From Thuidium tamariscinum (Eukaryota > Streptophyta > Bryopsida > Hypnales > Thuidiaceae), in NCBI GenBank assembly GCA_947034885.2, contig OX344756.2, positions 10,970,098-11,034,097 of the forward strand: a stretch of DNA of 64,000 nucleotides. The letters are read 5' to 3'. The position numbers were made by a program, and so were the translations under genes. This document shows positions 36,667-48,162 of the stretch, piece after piece. Every line of letters starts with the position of its first letter. Positions within the stretch are counted from its first letter, which is position 1. The notes beneath the pieces are model-generated. The model was not told where the DNA came from, made no database searches, and worked only from the letters and a program-made list of their open reading frames with translations.

Positions 36667-39600
36667 ATGGGAGGGGGGAGGACACAATGGGAACCCTGGT
36701 ACAGGCTACAAGAGGATGGGAAAGTGGAATGCAAGTTCTGCAAAACGAAGATTAGTTACCGCAAGGATCGCTTGCTTTTCCACTTGGGTTATAGACGAAA
36801 TGACACCCTCCCCGGAGTGAGAATGTGCAACAAGGCCAGTGCAGCAGTGAAGGCTATGTTTTTCAATTGTGGGGGGAATGTTCCTACGGTCTCCGAAGAC
36901 GAAGAGGAACATGATGTGGAAGTGACATCACCGTCATCGAATCCAACGAGGGTGGTACATGATCAAGAATTACCCAATGCTTCAATCTCAATTAGTGGAG
37001 GGGGAGGAAATACTTTGGGCCAAAATTCTCAAGTTCGATCATCAGAGGCGCCTGTCCCTTCTTCGACCCATAGTCGACCGCTGAGGCAATTATCCGTACA
37101 AGAAGGGATGGACACATCCAAAAAGCAAGTACTAGACAAGAAGTGGGCAAAGTTTTTCTACGAAGCAAATATCCCATTCAATGTGGTGAGACACCCCGCT
37201 TTTGTGGATGCCGTGAAATCAACCTCCGAGTCCAGAGTTCTTTACAAACCTCCACCTTACAATGCCATACGTACGAAGCTCATGACATCAACAAAGGAGG
37301 AAGTGGCTGCACTGGTAGCGGAGAAGACAAAGGGGCCTATCCACAAGTACGGTGTCACTATATGTTCTGACGGATGGGACAATGTCAGCCATCGGCCATT
37401 GATCAATGTAATGTTGTCGTGCACGAGTGGAGAAGTATTTTTGGGATCGGTGGACACTACAGGCGAAAGCAAAGACGCTGTTTATGTGGCTAATCGCATG
37501 ATCGATTATATTGACGCGGTGGGGGGACAGAATGTGGTGCAAGTTTGTACGGACAATGCGCCAAACATGCGTTTGGCTGGTACTCAAATTACTCGCGAAT
37601 TCCCTCACCTATATTTCCAAGGTTGTTCCGCGCATGCACTTGACCTTCTACTTGAAGATTGGGGCAAGCAACTTTGGGTGGTCAAAATGGTGAAGAAAGC
37701 AAAATCAATCGTGAAATTCATTCGCACGCATCACATGCCACTCGCCATTTTCCGACGACATTCTCCTAACCTCATGTTGAAGAATCCCATTGAGACACGT
37801 TTTGCGACCATGTTCCTCATGATCGAGCGTTTGGCCGAGGTCAAGGAAGCCGTGGAATCTACAGTCCATGATCCGCAGTGGAACGAATATGTGAGGTCCT
37901 CGAACGCTGCAATACACAATAAGGTAGAAAAGGTTCGACGTAGGGTTCGAAAGGACGAGTTCTGGAGGAGGTGTCTCAACTTTGTGCATATGGTAGAGCC
38001 TGTGTTGGTGGCTCTTCGAGAGTTTGATGGAAAACATCCGGTCATGGGCAAAGCATGGATCGTGATGAAGAAGCTAGAAAAGCATGTTTTGGCTTTGAGG
38101 AATCGACCATTTTCATTGGAGGCAAATTATGCGGACCGTGCTGAATACGCGTTTTACGAACGATGGGATTTGATGAAGACTGATTTGCACTACGCAGCTG
38201 CCCTGCTCAATCCATTCCTCCTTGATGAAATTATACTAATAGACGATAACGAGGCAAAGGAGGCCATTCTTAGAGTACTACGCAAATTGGCAGTTGGAGG
38301 GTTGGGATATGCAGCCGCTTTGTTTGAGTACCAATCCTTTCGAGACCGCCGAGGCATGTTCGCTGGACTTCCCGATGTGAATACTTTGAATTTGGAGCCG
38401 CATGAATGGTGGGATCTTCTCGGAGCCGCTGCTCATACGCTTGCACCTATTGCAAGAAGGATCCTCGCACAAGTATGTTCCGCATCATCATGCGAACGCA
38501 ATTGGAGCATGTATTCATTTGTCCACAGCAAGTCTCGCAACAGATTGACATCTGAGCGCGCGGAGGAATTGGTTTACATTTATACCAATTCGAGGACTCT
38601 CAGGGAAAGGGGTGCGGCGGATGCCGCACGATGGTACACTGAGAACATGTTGTCCGAAGATTCCATGACAACCGAATCAGATGGCTTGGATCGTGGTTCG
38701 GTTATGTCAGACGCTAACAACGATGACTCAGACGACAGTTCCAATGGCGATGATGATCCACCATTTCGGCCTTTGGGTGAAAGGCAAGAAAGGGGTCCCC
38801 TAATTGACGAGTCCGTATTTGACTTTGATGGCGCGGATAATGATGGAAATGACCACGGGGGAGATGAGGATGGAAATGACAACGGGGGAAATGATGGCAG
38901 TCCGTCATGGATGCCACGTACATCGATTGCGGGGTCAAGTGGTGGAAATCAAAACGAAGGGGTTGAAGCCCCACCTTCGCCGATTATAGGGCCGATTGAA
39001 GAAGAAATGCGTACCCAGAGACATGAACATGTCGTTGTGGTAGAAAGACAAGGCGAAGATGAGGTCGTTGCCACAGATCCCCGAGTGGCGCGGAACACTC
39101 GTAGCCACAGATCCCCCATTGGTGTCGAGATAGACTTTCGCACATTGCTTCGAGACACGATCGGCGTGCGACCACAAGCGCCTAGCTTGGATGATCCACC
39201 CGTCCAAATTTCAGCACGGCCTTCATCTTCTAGAGTCCGCCCCAACCAAGAAACTCCATCAGTCGGTACACGATTGGCCGATCTCTTCCCAACTCTAAAT
39301 ATGACCGAGCGAAGGAATGCACCTCCATCCTCAGAACAACCCGTTGCACCGCCTACACGCACTACTAATCGACGCCCGCGGCCACGTGAAGAAAGCCCTA
39401 CCAATGAACGAGTGAGTAGAAGAACACGTAGAAGGCTAAGAAGGGAAGAAGCGGCGAGTATACCATTTCTCCGCGAAGGTCTTCTCCCTGGACCGACGGG
39501 GCCCAGTGTGGATACCGCTGGAGATGGAGTAGGAGGGCGAACAATCCGCAGATTGGCTTCTATAGTAGGTGAAGGCTCAGACAGCCCTGACAACTCACCA

Positions 39601-39801
39601 AGCGAAGTCGGTAGGGCAACGTCCAATCATGATGATGAATCCATGGGTCCTAGTATAGGTGAAGATGGTGAAGTTCCGGGAGATAGTGATTATAGAGGGA
39701 CTTGTAGAGGTCCTCCACCTGCACCTCAAGACAATCAAGCAACCACGCGAGAGGTTGCTGCAAGGAGCATGGCTCCTAATCGTACACGTGCAAGACGTTG
39801 A
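36667..39801 (+). CDS. hAT transposase with BED zinc finger and acidic C-terminal tail
   Basis: A single open frame of 1044 codons from ATG 36667; an acceptor TTTGTGCAG at 36640 suggests an upstream non-coding or short coding exon. A BED-type finger is near residues 15-45 (WYRLQEDGKVECKFCKTKIS then HLGY). DUF659-like catalytic blocks are TICSDGWDNVSHRPLINVML (Asp near 233) and VVQVCTDNAPNMRLAG (Asp near 295). The hAT dimerisation region is at about 594-645, with IARRILAQVCSASSCERNWS and MYSFVHSKSRNRLTSERAEE (Cys-Glu-Arg-x-Trp-Ser carries the third acidic residue). About 400 further residues form an Asp/Asn- and Ser-rich, then Arg-rich, low-complexity tail that is unusual for the family. No stop or frameshift, so it may be active. 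Confidence 0.93.
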   Translation: MGGGRTQWEPWYRLQEDGKVECKFCKTKISYRKDRLLFHLGYRRNDTLPGVRMCNKASAAVKAMFFNCGGNVPTVSEDEEEHDVEVTSPSSNPTRVVHDQELPNASISISGGGGNTLGQNSQVRSSEAPVPSSTHSRPLRQLSVQEGMDTSKKQVLDKKWAKFFYEANIPFNVVRHPAFVDAVKSTSESRVLYKPPPYNAIRTKLMTSTKEEVAALVAEKTKGPIHKYGVTICSDGWDNVSHRPLINVMLSCTSGEVFLGSVDTTGESKDAVYVANRMIDYIDAVGGQNVVQVCTDNAPNMRLAGTQITREFPHLYFQGCSAHALDLLLEDWGKQLWVVKMVKKAKSIVKFIRTHHMPLAIFRRHSPNLMLKNPIETRFATMFLMIERLAEVKEAVESTVHDPQWNEYVRSSNAAIHNKVEKVRRRVRKDEFWRRCLNFVHMVEPVLVALREFDGKHPVMGKAWIVMKKLEKHVLALRNRPFSLEANYADRAEYAFYERWDLMKTDLHYAAALLNPFLLDEIILIDDNEAKEAILRVLRKLAVGGLGYAAALFEYQSFRDRRGMFAGLPDVNTLNLEPHEWWDLLGAAAHTLAPIARRILAQVCSASSCERNWSMYSFVHSKSRNRLTSERAEELVYIYTNSRTLRERGAADAARWYTENMLSEDSMTTESDGLDRGSVMSDANNDDSDDSSNGDDDPPFRPLGERQERGPLIDESVFDFDGADNDGNDHGGDEDGNDNGGNDGSPSWMPRTSIAGSSGGNQNEGVEAPPSPIIGPIEEEMRTQRHEHVVVVERQGEDEVVATDPRVARNTRSHRSPIGVEIDFRTLLRDTIGVRPQAPSLDDPPVQISARPSSSRVRPNQETPSVGTRLADLFPTLNMTERRNAPPSSEQPVAPPTRTTNRRPRPREESPTNERVSRRTRRRLRREEAASIPFLREGLLPGPTGPSVDTAGDGVGGRTIRRLASIVGEGSDSPDNSPSEVGRATSNHDDESMGPSIGEDGEVPGDSDYRGTCRGPPPAPQDNQATTREVAARSMAPNRTRARR

Positions 39802-41321
39802 GAGCATCTAGGGAAAAAAATGTCTCCATGTCATCTTATGTAATATTGTGTAAGGCTGAATACCTTGCATGTGAAATTCGGCATTAATTATAAATACTAC
39901 ACATGCTTCCTGTGCTCATGTAGGGCGCATGGGTAGAAATTTTTTATCTTCACATGTCACAAATTCTACAACGCAATAACGGATCTATTTATGGATATTT
40001 GTCCCAAGAAATGGAAATATTTGCTTTGTCGTTTGCCATGTGTTCTATACTCTTAAATTTCGATTCATTCTTCGAAGCTGGTTACCTACATGCTTGGATA
40101 TTTTGAGATCATTATGAATTTTGCCATGTACAAGAAAACAAATGTAATCTGGAATATGGAGAAAATGATTGAAAGTACTGAATTAACCCCTAAAGGACCA
40201 AGAGTCCCCTCGGGGAACTTTAAGAATTAGGGCAAGTACTTGTGACTTCAATTTTTAATGAATTTTATTGAAATTTTCACATAAGATAAAAAAACTGATT
40301 AGCTCCGTGGAAATATTCATTTTTTTTCAATTGGTGACCGGGAGCAAAAGTTATGCCATCATAAACATTATTTTTATGTTGCCGGGTAGAAAAAAAATCT
40401 ACAAAAACTTCAAAATTAAAAAAATAATTTTTTTTTCTTATAGATTATATTTTTGTCTACAAGTAAAGCTTTGATTCATTCCATTTGGATTAGTAATGTG
40501 AAAGTTATGAACAATCTTGTTTTTCGGGCAATCTAAGCATCTTCTTGAAAAAATAACTTCTAGGATTCATTTGTGAATGCAATTTCCACAATTTTAAAAA
40601 AAAAATTGTTGGACAAGGTTGATTTTGTTTTCTAGAACAATCTCACCATTGGGATTATTGTGTTTCAATTCCATCTATGAGATATTTGCAATTTAGTTTT
40701 TCTTTCAATCTTGGACCTACATCTACTTGACAATTTTTTAAAGAATGACAAAAAGTCTTTATTTTGTGAATTTTTTTTCCTAAGCTCTTAGCTCAATTTC
40801 TCAATAAAAAAATTTTAATTCAAGGTCTGTAGTGCAAAAAGATTACATAAATGGAGGACAAAGTCATTTGAAGTTGCAAACTAGTGTTTAAGAAAACTTT
40901 GTTTTCCAACTTTGAATGCTCATATCTTCCTATCTATACGGTCAAACTTCATGAAATTTTCACCACATCATCTTAGTTAAGTAAAGTTCAAGATCCTATG
41001 GTTAGATTCTAAAAATTTAGTTTTTTTGTTTTTCATGGATGAATGGAACAAAAATGGCAGTTTTGAGTGGTTTTGGGTTGAAAAACGGCCGTGGTCCTTT
41101 AGGGGTTAACATGGCATTCAGTCCAAAATTTACGAAGGGACAGAACTACTCACAAATCCACTCACCGGAATCATACTCGAATGGAACAAAAAGATTTACA
41201 TATATTTATTTCAAAAAGGAGTTAGTACAAAATTCAGTGACGCAAAGTTCGTGGACTATACTGTGGTAAAAGCAAGTACTAAGGTACGTCTACGATTACA
41301 TTGCCACTAAAATACTATTCT
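39802..41321. other. AT-rich spacer between convergent transposase and kinase genes
   Basis: Probably holds the 3' ends of both genes and a nested small element (40187-41105). No gene seen. Confidence 0.5.
40187..41105. mobile_element. piggyBac-like MITE (919 bp) with TTAA duplications, nested in the hAT
   Basis: TTAA is followed by CCCCTAAAGGACCA at the left (TTAA 40183-40186), and the exact inverse TGGTCCTTTAGGGG is followed by TTAA at the right (41106-41109). TTAA target sites and CCC-starting ends are typical of piggyBac. The interior is AT-rich without coding sequence. It is a third level of nesting: it sits in the hAT, which sits in the outer element. Confidence 0.7.
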
Positions 41322-42983
41322 CTAATCTTCATTCCTTGCTTGTTCTTGTAGAAGTGCTTGCTCCTTGCGGGCCTCGCGGTAGCAATCCACGGGTGGAGTC
41401 CAAAATAAGGGGGCGCCACTAATTCGTCCCACGGCGTACGTTACCGTGCGTCGTTGTAGTGGGTCCTCTTTGCACAATTCGCCCAATGTGGCTTGAAATG
41501 TACCAAACGCTGTATGGTCGGGAAGCATTTCCGTATTTTCGCGGTCTTTCTTCCATATCTTCTCCGCAAGCTTCCCAACAGCATATCCGTCTGTATGTAT
41601 ACTAACACACGGTGCCCCATCTGCACGAGTGGGGGATACCGAAGTGCCCGCCTCTCCAGGAACATACATCAATTCAGGGGCCACCCACCAACGTTTCTGA
41701 CGTGTAGCCCGCATTTGGCTTGCACATTGAAACTGGTACAAAGAATGGGTTTCTTCATTGATACGACTAGCCATTCCCCAATCACATAGCCCAATCCACA
41801 CTGTTCGCCCATCATCATTCGGAAAATGCAACATGATGTTTTCTGGCGTGATGTCGTTGTGGAGCACCGAAGATTGTTGCACCGCATCCACGATGCAAAT
41901 TAACGCCCATGCAAGCTCGGTGCGGTTTCTACGATAAGCCAAGAGTCTTTTGGCTTCTTGCATCGTCTGTGGAGTTGCATGGTAGGCAAGCTCCCCGATC
42001 TCAGCATAATCTCGGTTTTTTTGGTCCAATGTGAACATGGCTCCCAATGTTCCTCCATTCCACCATTGAGAATAACACTCCATGGTCATGTCATTTATAG
42101 CAAAAAATTTTATGACCCTTGGATGATTACATGGACAAACCAAAGCCTCGATGGACAACTTCTCCCGCGACTTCTTCAATTGATCCACATATAGGGCTGT
42201 CTTGCCCGCCAATTCCATCATGGGGGGAATGTGCCTTGAATTTTGGAGGCTCACTTTACGCACCCTCCCGTGCCCCCCTTGTTTGTTGTGGCCTGACAAT
42301 GGAACCACCACCACTCCTCGTTCAAGAAATACCACTCCTCCCGCACCCGCTTGGCCTAGGGACAAGCTTTGGCTCTGCTGAAACCATGGGGCAGAGCGGA
42401 TATTGCTGGAAGACAGCGCTCGCATTGCGTCATGCCACCAATACACCTTTTTGTGCAACAAATGCAATGCTTGTTGCTTCGGCGCTACATCTCGTTTGAA
42501 GCCCTTTACCGATGCGGCGACTTGGGCGATGTTGAAAACACAAGTTTGCACTTGTTCGTCAAGCCAACGACGGAAGTGTTCCTTTGTGCGATCTTTAAGC
42601 CACTCATCCTCGCCCATTGTTGTCCAAAACATGTGGGTGAATTTTTTTTTAATTGTCTCCACCCCTTGCAATCCACGCGAGACGTAGGTCGTATTCAATT
42701 GAGCAATCGTATATTGCTCCAAAAAATCCAATGCCACTTCCTGCACTTTCCTGGTCGCAGCCTTCCTTGGCCAGTCGTCTGTATTCGTAGCCTTGTGCCT
42801 CCGCCTGCTCTTTTTTTTCTTGGCCCCCGAAGATTCTCCTCCAGCCGCACCACCGACCCCTTCTCCGGCCAATACTGCCTCTGATACGCAGTCAATGGAT
42901 TCTGGAGACTGCTCACCAACAGGATCTCCGATGCCTGAAAACCACTCATCAACCTTGCGCTTCGACGCACCTCGCCCGTCCAT
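41322..42983 (-). CDS. Divergent protein-kinase-like protein carried by the hAT
   Basis: A 553-codon frame starting MDGRGASKRKVDEWF, with an acceptor-like TTTTTTCAG just before it. The N-terminal 200 residues have a basic patch (KKKKSRRRHK) and no known domain. The C-terminal half has kinase blocks in order: GHNKQGGHGRVRKVSL (Gly loop), SIEALVCPCNHPRVIKFFAI (helix C Glu), QWWNGGTLG (hinge), VLHNDITPENIMLHF (catalytic Asp and Asn), IGLCDWGMASR (DWG for DFG), WWVAPELMY (APE) and HTDGYAVGKLAEKIW (F helix). Key residues are present, so activity is plausible. The gene is on the opposite strand to the transposase and convergent with it. A CCGTC-rich array lies upstream (43190-43630). A kinase is not a standard hAT gene; the role is unknown. 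Confidence 0.8.
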   Translation of the reverse strand: MDGRGASKRKVDEWFSGIGDPVGEQSPESIDCVSEAVLAGEGVGGAAGGESSGAKKKKSRRRHKATNTDDWPRKAATRKVQEVALDFLEQYTIAQLNTTYVSRGLQGVETIKKKFTHMFWTTMGEDEWLKDRTKEHFRRWLDEQVQTCVFNIAQVAASVKGFKRDVAPKQQALHLLHKKVYWWHDAMRALSSSNIRSAPWFQQSQSLSLGQAGAGGVVFLERGVVVVPLSGHNKQGGHGRVRKVSLQNSRHIPPMMELAGKTALYVDQLKKSREKLSIEALVCPCNHPRVIKFFAINDMTMECYSQWWNGGTLGAMFTLDQKNRDYAEIGELAYHATPQTMQEAKRLLAYRRNRTELAWALICIVDAVQQSSVLHNDITPENIMLHFPNDDGRTVWIGLCDWGMASRINEETHSLYQFQCASQMRATRQKRWWVAPELMYVPGEAGTSVSPTRADGAPCVSIHTDGYAVGKLAEKIWKKDRENTEMLPDHTAFGTFQATLGELCKEDPLQRRTVTYAVGRISGAPLFWTPPVDCYREARKEQALLQEQARNED

Positions 42984-43189
42984 TCTGAAAAAAAATATGC
43001 GATGGTAAAACCAAGGAATTAGGGTTCAGTACTCACAAATGTGAAAACTATCCCCCCTTCCTCAGCCGAGCCTCCTCGCAAGCACCCGCGCTCCCAAGCA
43101 AGGATTGCAACCAATCCAGGGCAAGAGAGCACCGTTAGAGCAGGAGAGACTCGTGCAGAGTGGGGGACCTGGCCCACCTTATATAGTCG

Positions 43190-43630
43190 TTGGCGAGCCG
43201 TCGCATGGACGGCCGATCCGTCCAAGGAACTCGAAAGCCGTCGAGGGGTGTCGGGAACTCCGAGACCGTCGAGGGGACGCGCTGAAGCCGTCGAGGGGAA
43301 TGTCGAGGACGATGAGGCCGTCGACGGGACGCACCCATCCGTCCCGGGAATTTCGAAGCCGTCGTAGGGACCGTCGAGGAACTGCGAGACCGTCGAGGGG
43401 ACGCGCTCGCCGTCCTCAGAATTGGGAAGCCGTCGAGGGGAATGTCGAGGACGATGAGGCCGTCGACGGGACGCACCCATCCGTCCCGGGAATTTCGAAG
43501 CCGTCCAGGAAACCGTCGAGGAACTGCGAGACCGTCGACAGGACGCACAAGCTGTCCTGGGAATTCGGGGGTCCGTCGTGGAACGAGGCCGTCCACGCGA
43601 CCCCACAGGGCGTCCCGGGAATTCTGAACC
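43190..43630. repeat. CCGTCGA-rich array upstream of the kinase gene
   Basis: Dense GGCCGTCGA(G/C)GGGA words. A longer block (GAGGCCGTCGACGGGACGCA with CCCATCCGTCCCGGGAATTT) occurs at 43314 and 43456, a period of 142 bp. It lies 200-650 bp upstream of the kinase start codon. Open frames across it on both strands are repeat artefacts. Confidence 0.82.
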
Positions 43631-43825
43631 ATTAAGGGGATCGTCGGGGAAGCACAGGGCGGTGAAGATGCCAGCGAAGACTTAATGGCAAGCCTCGTGC
43701 AACTGAAATTCCTCTACAAGGTAATAAGGTAACAGGCCAGAAACCGCCCATCTAAGGGCTGACACTGAATTTTGAGAAGGTCAAAAACCCAGCCTAAAGC
43801 CCTTGCCCAACCGAAGGTTTTAGGA

Positions 43826-43853
43826 TTTAGGGTTTAGGGTTTAGGGTTTAGGG
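43826..43853 (+). repeat. Four TTTAGGG units (interstitial telomere-type repeat)
   Basis: Four perfect head-to-tail TTTAGGG units with degenerate flanking ones, inside the hAT. This is the plant (Arabidopsis-type) telomere word. Four units are too few for a telomere, and the sequence continues normally on both sides. Confidence 0.85.
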
Positions 43854-45089
43854 TTTAAGTTCCTTTTTACTTTTGCGTAAATGAGGGTAAAATGTCTAGT
43901 TTAGTAATTTAATAACTTAAGAAGTGCATTATAATTTGTATTCGGTAATTGATCTTTCTTTTCCTAGCGTCAATCTAATTTTGCAAATTTTGAAGTAATT
44001 AAAAGAAATAACATGAAATGATTAAACTTATTGGTTCTAGTCTAAACACATACCTCTTCGGTTGATGCGTATCCGTTCTCAGTTGTGTCGTCAAAAAGCT
44101 CTACTTCCTCCCTTTCCATCTAATTTCATTCTCCCCCGTAAATTTAGGAAATAGGAGCTAATTTTAATAATTTAATCCGGCTTAATTAGCATTTGCTATT
44201 TGATGGTCACACTATAACTCCTTGAGGAACTTAAATCATTTCCGTACAATGACTTTGCCTAAATCTAATTCAAGCGTACATACATCTATTTTACAAAATG
44301 GGGTCACATAAAATGCCTAATTGAATTCTTCAACCCAATTATATTGTTGTAACTTACTAGGAATCTAGGATGTTTTTTGGTATGAAAGATGTGCATATGG
44401 ATGTTTCCTACATATCTCCTCTTTGCAAATTAATGCTAATTCATCACCAATGTTTTATAATCAATTATCATGCTAAACCATGAGTTTTGAATGAAACAAT
44501 TCACCAAATACTGAATTTGACTTATGTGAAATCCACATTTGGTATGCTTGATTATATTATGCAAAATTTGTTTCAATGGCAGAATTGGATGATCCTAAAC
44601 TTGTTGGTGGGTAGTGTGTAATGTACACGGCTAAAATTTTACATTGCCTTCCAGTGCTTCATCTCATATCGAGAATGGCTGAAGTGATGGACCCTAAATT
44701 TTAGAAGTTGCCCTACGGATATGTAGGGATTTAAACTTCTCAATTTTAAATTCGGGAGCCATCCGACTAGGCATGTATTTTTTAGGAAATTAGATTAGTA
44801 CTACATGTACATATTAGTATATTACTATATTGCATAATATTCTGGTCATGTAGTCATGTACTCTACTTATGAGTTATGAAACTATGAGTTATGAAAGTAT
44901 AAGTGAATGGCGAGCACTAATTAGGAGTTTAGGACGGGGGCACTGGCAAGCAAGACTCCGTTAGTGGGCACCAACCAATTTTCAGAATTCAGACTCTTCT
45001 GCGGAACCCTAAACCGCTCTAATCCTCTCTTTGCCGAAGTGTATGATAAACCCTAGAAGAAAGAGTTAGAATTCCGCAAGTGTGTTAAT
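43854..45089. other. AT-rich spacer in the hAT, no gene seen
   Basis: No coding sequence or clear repeat recognised. Confidence 0.45.
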
Positions 45090-45500
45090 GGTTTGAACCA
45101 AAAATACACGTCAAAGGGTTAAAAAAGTTACCCCAAAAAAATATAGAAAGGGTTTGGAAAGAAATTGTCGAGCCCTGTTCGAATAAAAAAAATGTGGAAA
45201 TGGGTTGGAAAAAAATGTGTTAATGGTTCAATTAAAAAAAATAGGGAAAAGGTTTGAATCCCCAAAATGGAAGTGGTGTGAATAAAGCAAAACGTTAATG
45301 GTTTCGGGTGTTGGGCAAAAATATATAGAAGGGATTTGGACCAAAAAATGGGTTAATGGATCGACTAAAAAAATATGGAAATGATTCGGTTTGGAAAAAA
45401 ATGTGGAAATGGTTTGAATAAAAAAAATGGGAATGGTTTGAATAAAAAAAATGGGAAAGGTTTGAATAAAAAAAATGGGAATGGTTTGAATAATAGACTT
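45090..45500 (-). repeat. Degenerate AATCAAACCATTTCCATA-type repeat, inverse orientation
   Basis: On the plus strand: GGTTTGAATAAAAAAAATGG, GGGTTGGAAAAAAATGTG and GTTAATGG words recur every 25-40 bp. These are the complement of the words in 50880-52110. Irregular low-complexity array. Confidence 0.7.
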
Positions 45501-47089
45501 GGGGGTTCACCCCCTTTATCTTTTGGTAACCACGTGCGATAATGGGGTATTTAATGGGGGGGTATTTATGTCCTTCTCATGTTTTTTTCCCTCCCTATTA
45601 GTAGAATAAAGCTACCGGAGTGTATTTTAGAGTACCCTATTTTCTTTTGTAAATTCTTTGAAGGACTATTTTTGAACACCCTATTTTTTTTCTACATTTC
45701 ATAATTACAAAATATTAAGAAGATCAAAAACATTGTATACAAGGAAACATGTGAGCTTCAAGGATTTTGATGAACTAAGAACATGGTGAAACGCACAGCA
45801 TATGCTATCTATATGCCACTAAAGAGTTTGAAAATCAAAAATCAAAGCTACAACTATTTATATTTCACCATTTATAAGAAAACAAAGCACACAATAGAGA
45901 AATTAAACTATAGTATACAATCCTAATTAATGCAATATTTAAAACCAATTTAAAGGCACAAGAGCATATTCACATTCATTTATATAATAAGGAAAACTTA
46001 GGGAATTTAATAAGCCGATTGTGTTTAAAAACACAAGTATCAGTAAGTCTGCAAATCCATTCTAACATTTAAAATGAAGAAGTTCAAGGACCTCTTGCTC
46101 TCAAATCAACTATTATGGTAGGAAGCTCACACGGAGGTTAATAAACTATGCAGGCTTTTTTATCTGCTTAATAGGACTATAGGAGGGTTTGAAATCTGAA
46201 TTGGAAAGCTCATTGTGAGGAAACTAATTGTGGATTATATTGAAGCATGCTAAGATTTGATTTTTACTATATGAATGGATGGTTTTAGAGTTACAATGGA
46301 TTCAATCGTAACTAAGTGTACTTATAGGTGTCTACTAATTTTATTCAAAATAAAAAATGGTTGTTAAACTACCTTCTTTCAAATGTGAAATTGTTTTGAA
46401 ATAATGATTAATTGAAGAATTCATTTCAGATTTTGAAAGGGACACATTTAGAAACCATTTCAAACCATTTTTTACATGTTGCATTACTAGTTTATTCACC
46501 AAACCAGATTCTTTTAGAAACTGTGCATGTATAGATTTTCAAGGCTTACTGATCACAAATAGGGTCCTATGACAAATTGTGTTTGAAAATTAATAATTAA
46601 TTCAATTTTTCTTCCAAAAAATATGAAACAACTTGTATTAGATTCCTCATCTATTTCTCCTTGACTGAAAAATAAACTAAAAATATTTTCATCTAAAGAC
46701 ATACACGAAAAAGGCAAATCAACTCTTAATTTAAATAAGTGCAATCTTTGCCTCCTACCATGCATACATGGCTAACACACTTGTCACAATCATGAATCCC
46801 AAAAAAATTTAAAAAGAAATACAAGATCTGAATGAGTCACACACTTGTCACAACCATGAATGAATCCCAAATTTTTTTAAAAAGAAATGCAAGCTGTGAA
46901 TGTTAACTCACTGAGCTCCAATAAAAATTACAGTATACAGGTACTGCATTGGCAATCTTCACCAGTTCACCCACATTAAAATTCTGCTGTCTTACAGCTT
47001 ATTGCATCTCAACTGCCTAAATGAATACCAATTGCGTAATTGGATCTTGGCTGTCTAATTGGATTCCACCTGCCTAATTGAAATTCAGT
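45501..47089. other. AT-rich spacer in the hAT, no gene seen
   Basis: Short duplicated phrases such as CACACTTGTCACAA(T/C)CATGAAT occur at about 46778 and 46841. No gene. Confidence 0.45.
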
Positions 47090-47910
47090 ATATATTGGGC
47101 CCACCTATTGGGCCCGTCCAGGACCTGGGCAGGCCGTCACGGGGACGGAGAGCGTCCAGAAAACCGTCCAGGAAGACGGGCCCGTCCAGGACCAGGGCAG
47201 GCCGTCACGGGGACGGAGGGCGTCCCTAAAACCGTCCAGGAAGACGGGCCTGTCGAGGACGGCCAGGGAGGACTGACCCCTCTATTGCCCCTTTTTTACC
47301 CTTGTAGAAAACCCTGGAATTTCTTTTATTTTTCACACAAATTCTTTTTTGCAAATTCTGAATTCTTATTTGGAATCAGAGACCTCGATTTAGCTAGGGG
47401 ACGTGTTGAAATCTAAAATTTAATCGGCACAAATTAGGGGGGAATTTTTTACATTTACCCTCCGGAGGGGCAATAGAGGGGTCAGTCCTCCCTGGCCGTC
47501 GAGGCCCTGGGCAGGCCGTCACGGGGACGGAGGGCGTCCAGAAAACCGTCCAGCAACACGGGCCCGTCCAGGACCTGGGCAGGCCGTCCGCAACGAATTT
47601 GGCTGCGGGCCGGAGCGTCGACCTGTCCGGGCAGGCTGTCCACAGCGGAACAGTGGCCGCCCAAGACCACGGGCAGGCCGTCACGAAGAGCCATTTTTGG
47701 CCATCGAATTTGCAATTCGGCGGAGTAATTATGGATTTTCGAACTCATGAGTGTTTTCGAACTCGTTGACGGCGCCGGACCTATGGACGGCCTCTGTGAC
47801 GTCATCCCGAAGCTGTCGACGGCCTCCCGAACCTCCGTCGACGCTCCCTGGACGCCCCAGCCGTCGATGGCCGTCCGCATCAACGGCTCCAGGTGGTGCA
47901 TGGTGATGTG
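47090..47910. repeat. CCGTCCAGG-rich arrays upstream of the RING gene
   Basis: A 68-bp unit (GGGCCCGTCCAGGACC..., GGCAGGCCGTCACGGGGACG, ACCGTCCAG) starts at 47110 and 47178 and recurs at about 47500-47600. CCGTCGACGG-type words continue to 47.9 kb. The array is split by a fold-back segment (47260-47498). It lies 250-1000 bp upstream of the RING protein start. Confidence 0.82.
47260..47498. mobile_element. Small fold-back segment with 32-bp perfect inverted arms
   Basis: Left arm 47260-47291 begins CGGCCAGGGAGGACTGACCC and ends CTCTATTGCCCC. Right arm 47467-47498 is its exact complement. The spacer is 175 bp of AT-rich DNA. It may be a short MITE or an inverted duplication of the array edge; the arms include part of the array word (CGGCC), favouring local inversion. 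Confidence 0.6.
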
Positions 47911-48162
47911 ATTAGACACAAATTAACACTCCTAACGAGGCTTGGTAATGGGGAGTATAAATCCCAAATTCAGCCACAATTAACCTTGCTTTCTCTCTTG
48001 AGTTGCTCTGTCCTAGCTTGAAAAAAGCTTTGCATTGCAATTCGGGAGGAAGTCAAGCATTTGGCTATTGCTTTGCCACATTCCAGTTGCCCTCACGCAA
48101 CAGGAGGCAGAGCATAGTCATCTGTACATACATACCGTGTTGTGGCATTGTGTGCAGGTACT

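Noticed and set aside
43019-43635. Open frames of 108-195 residues on both strands over the kinase-gene array
   Set aside because: The repeated CCGTCGA word keeps several frames open at once. No independent sign of coding.
43826-43853. A true telomere or subtelomere
   Set aside because: Only four units, embedded in a mobile element with unrelated sequence on both sides.
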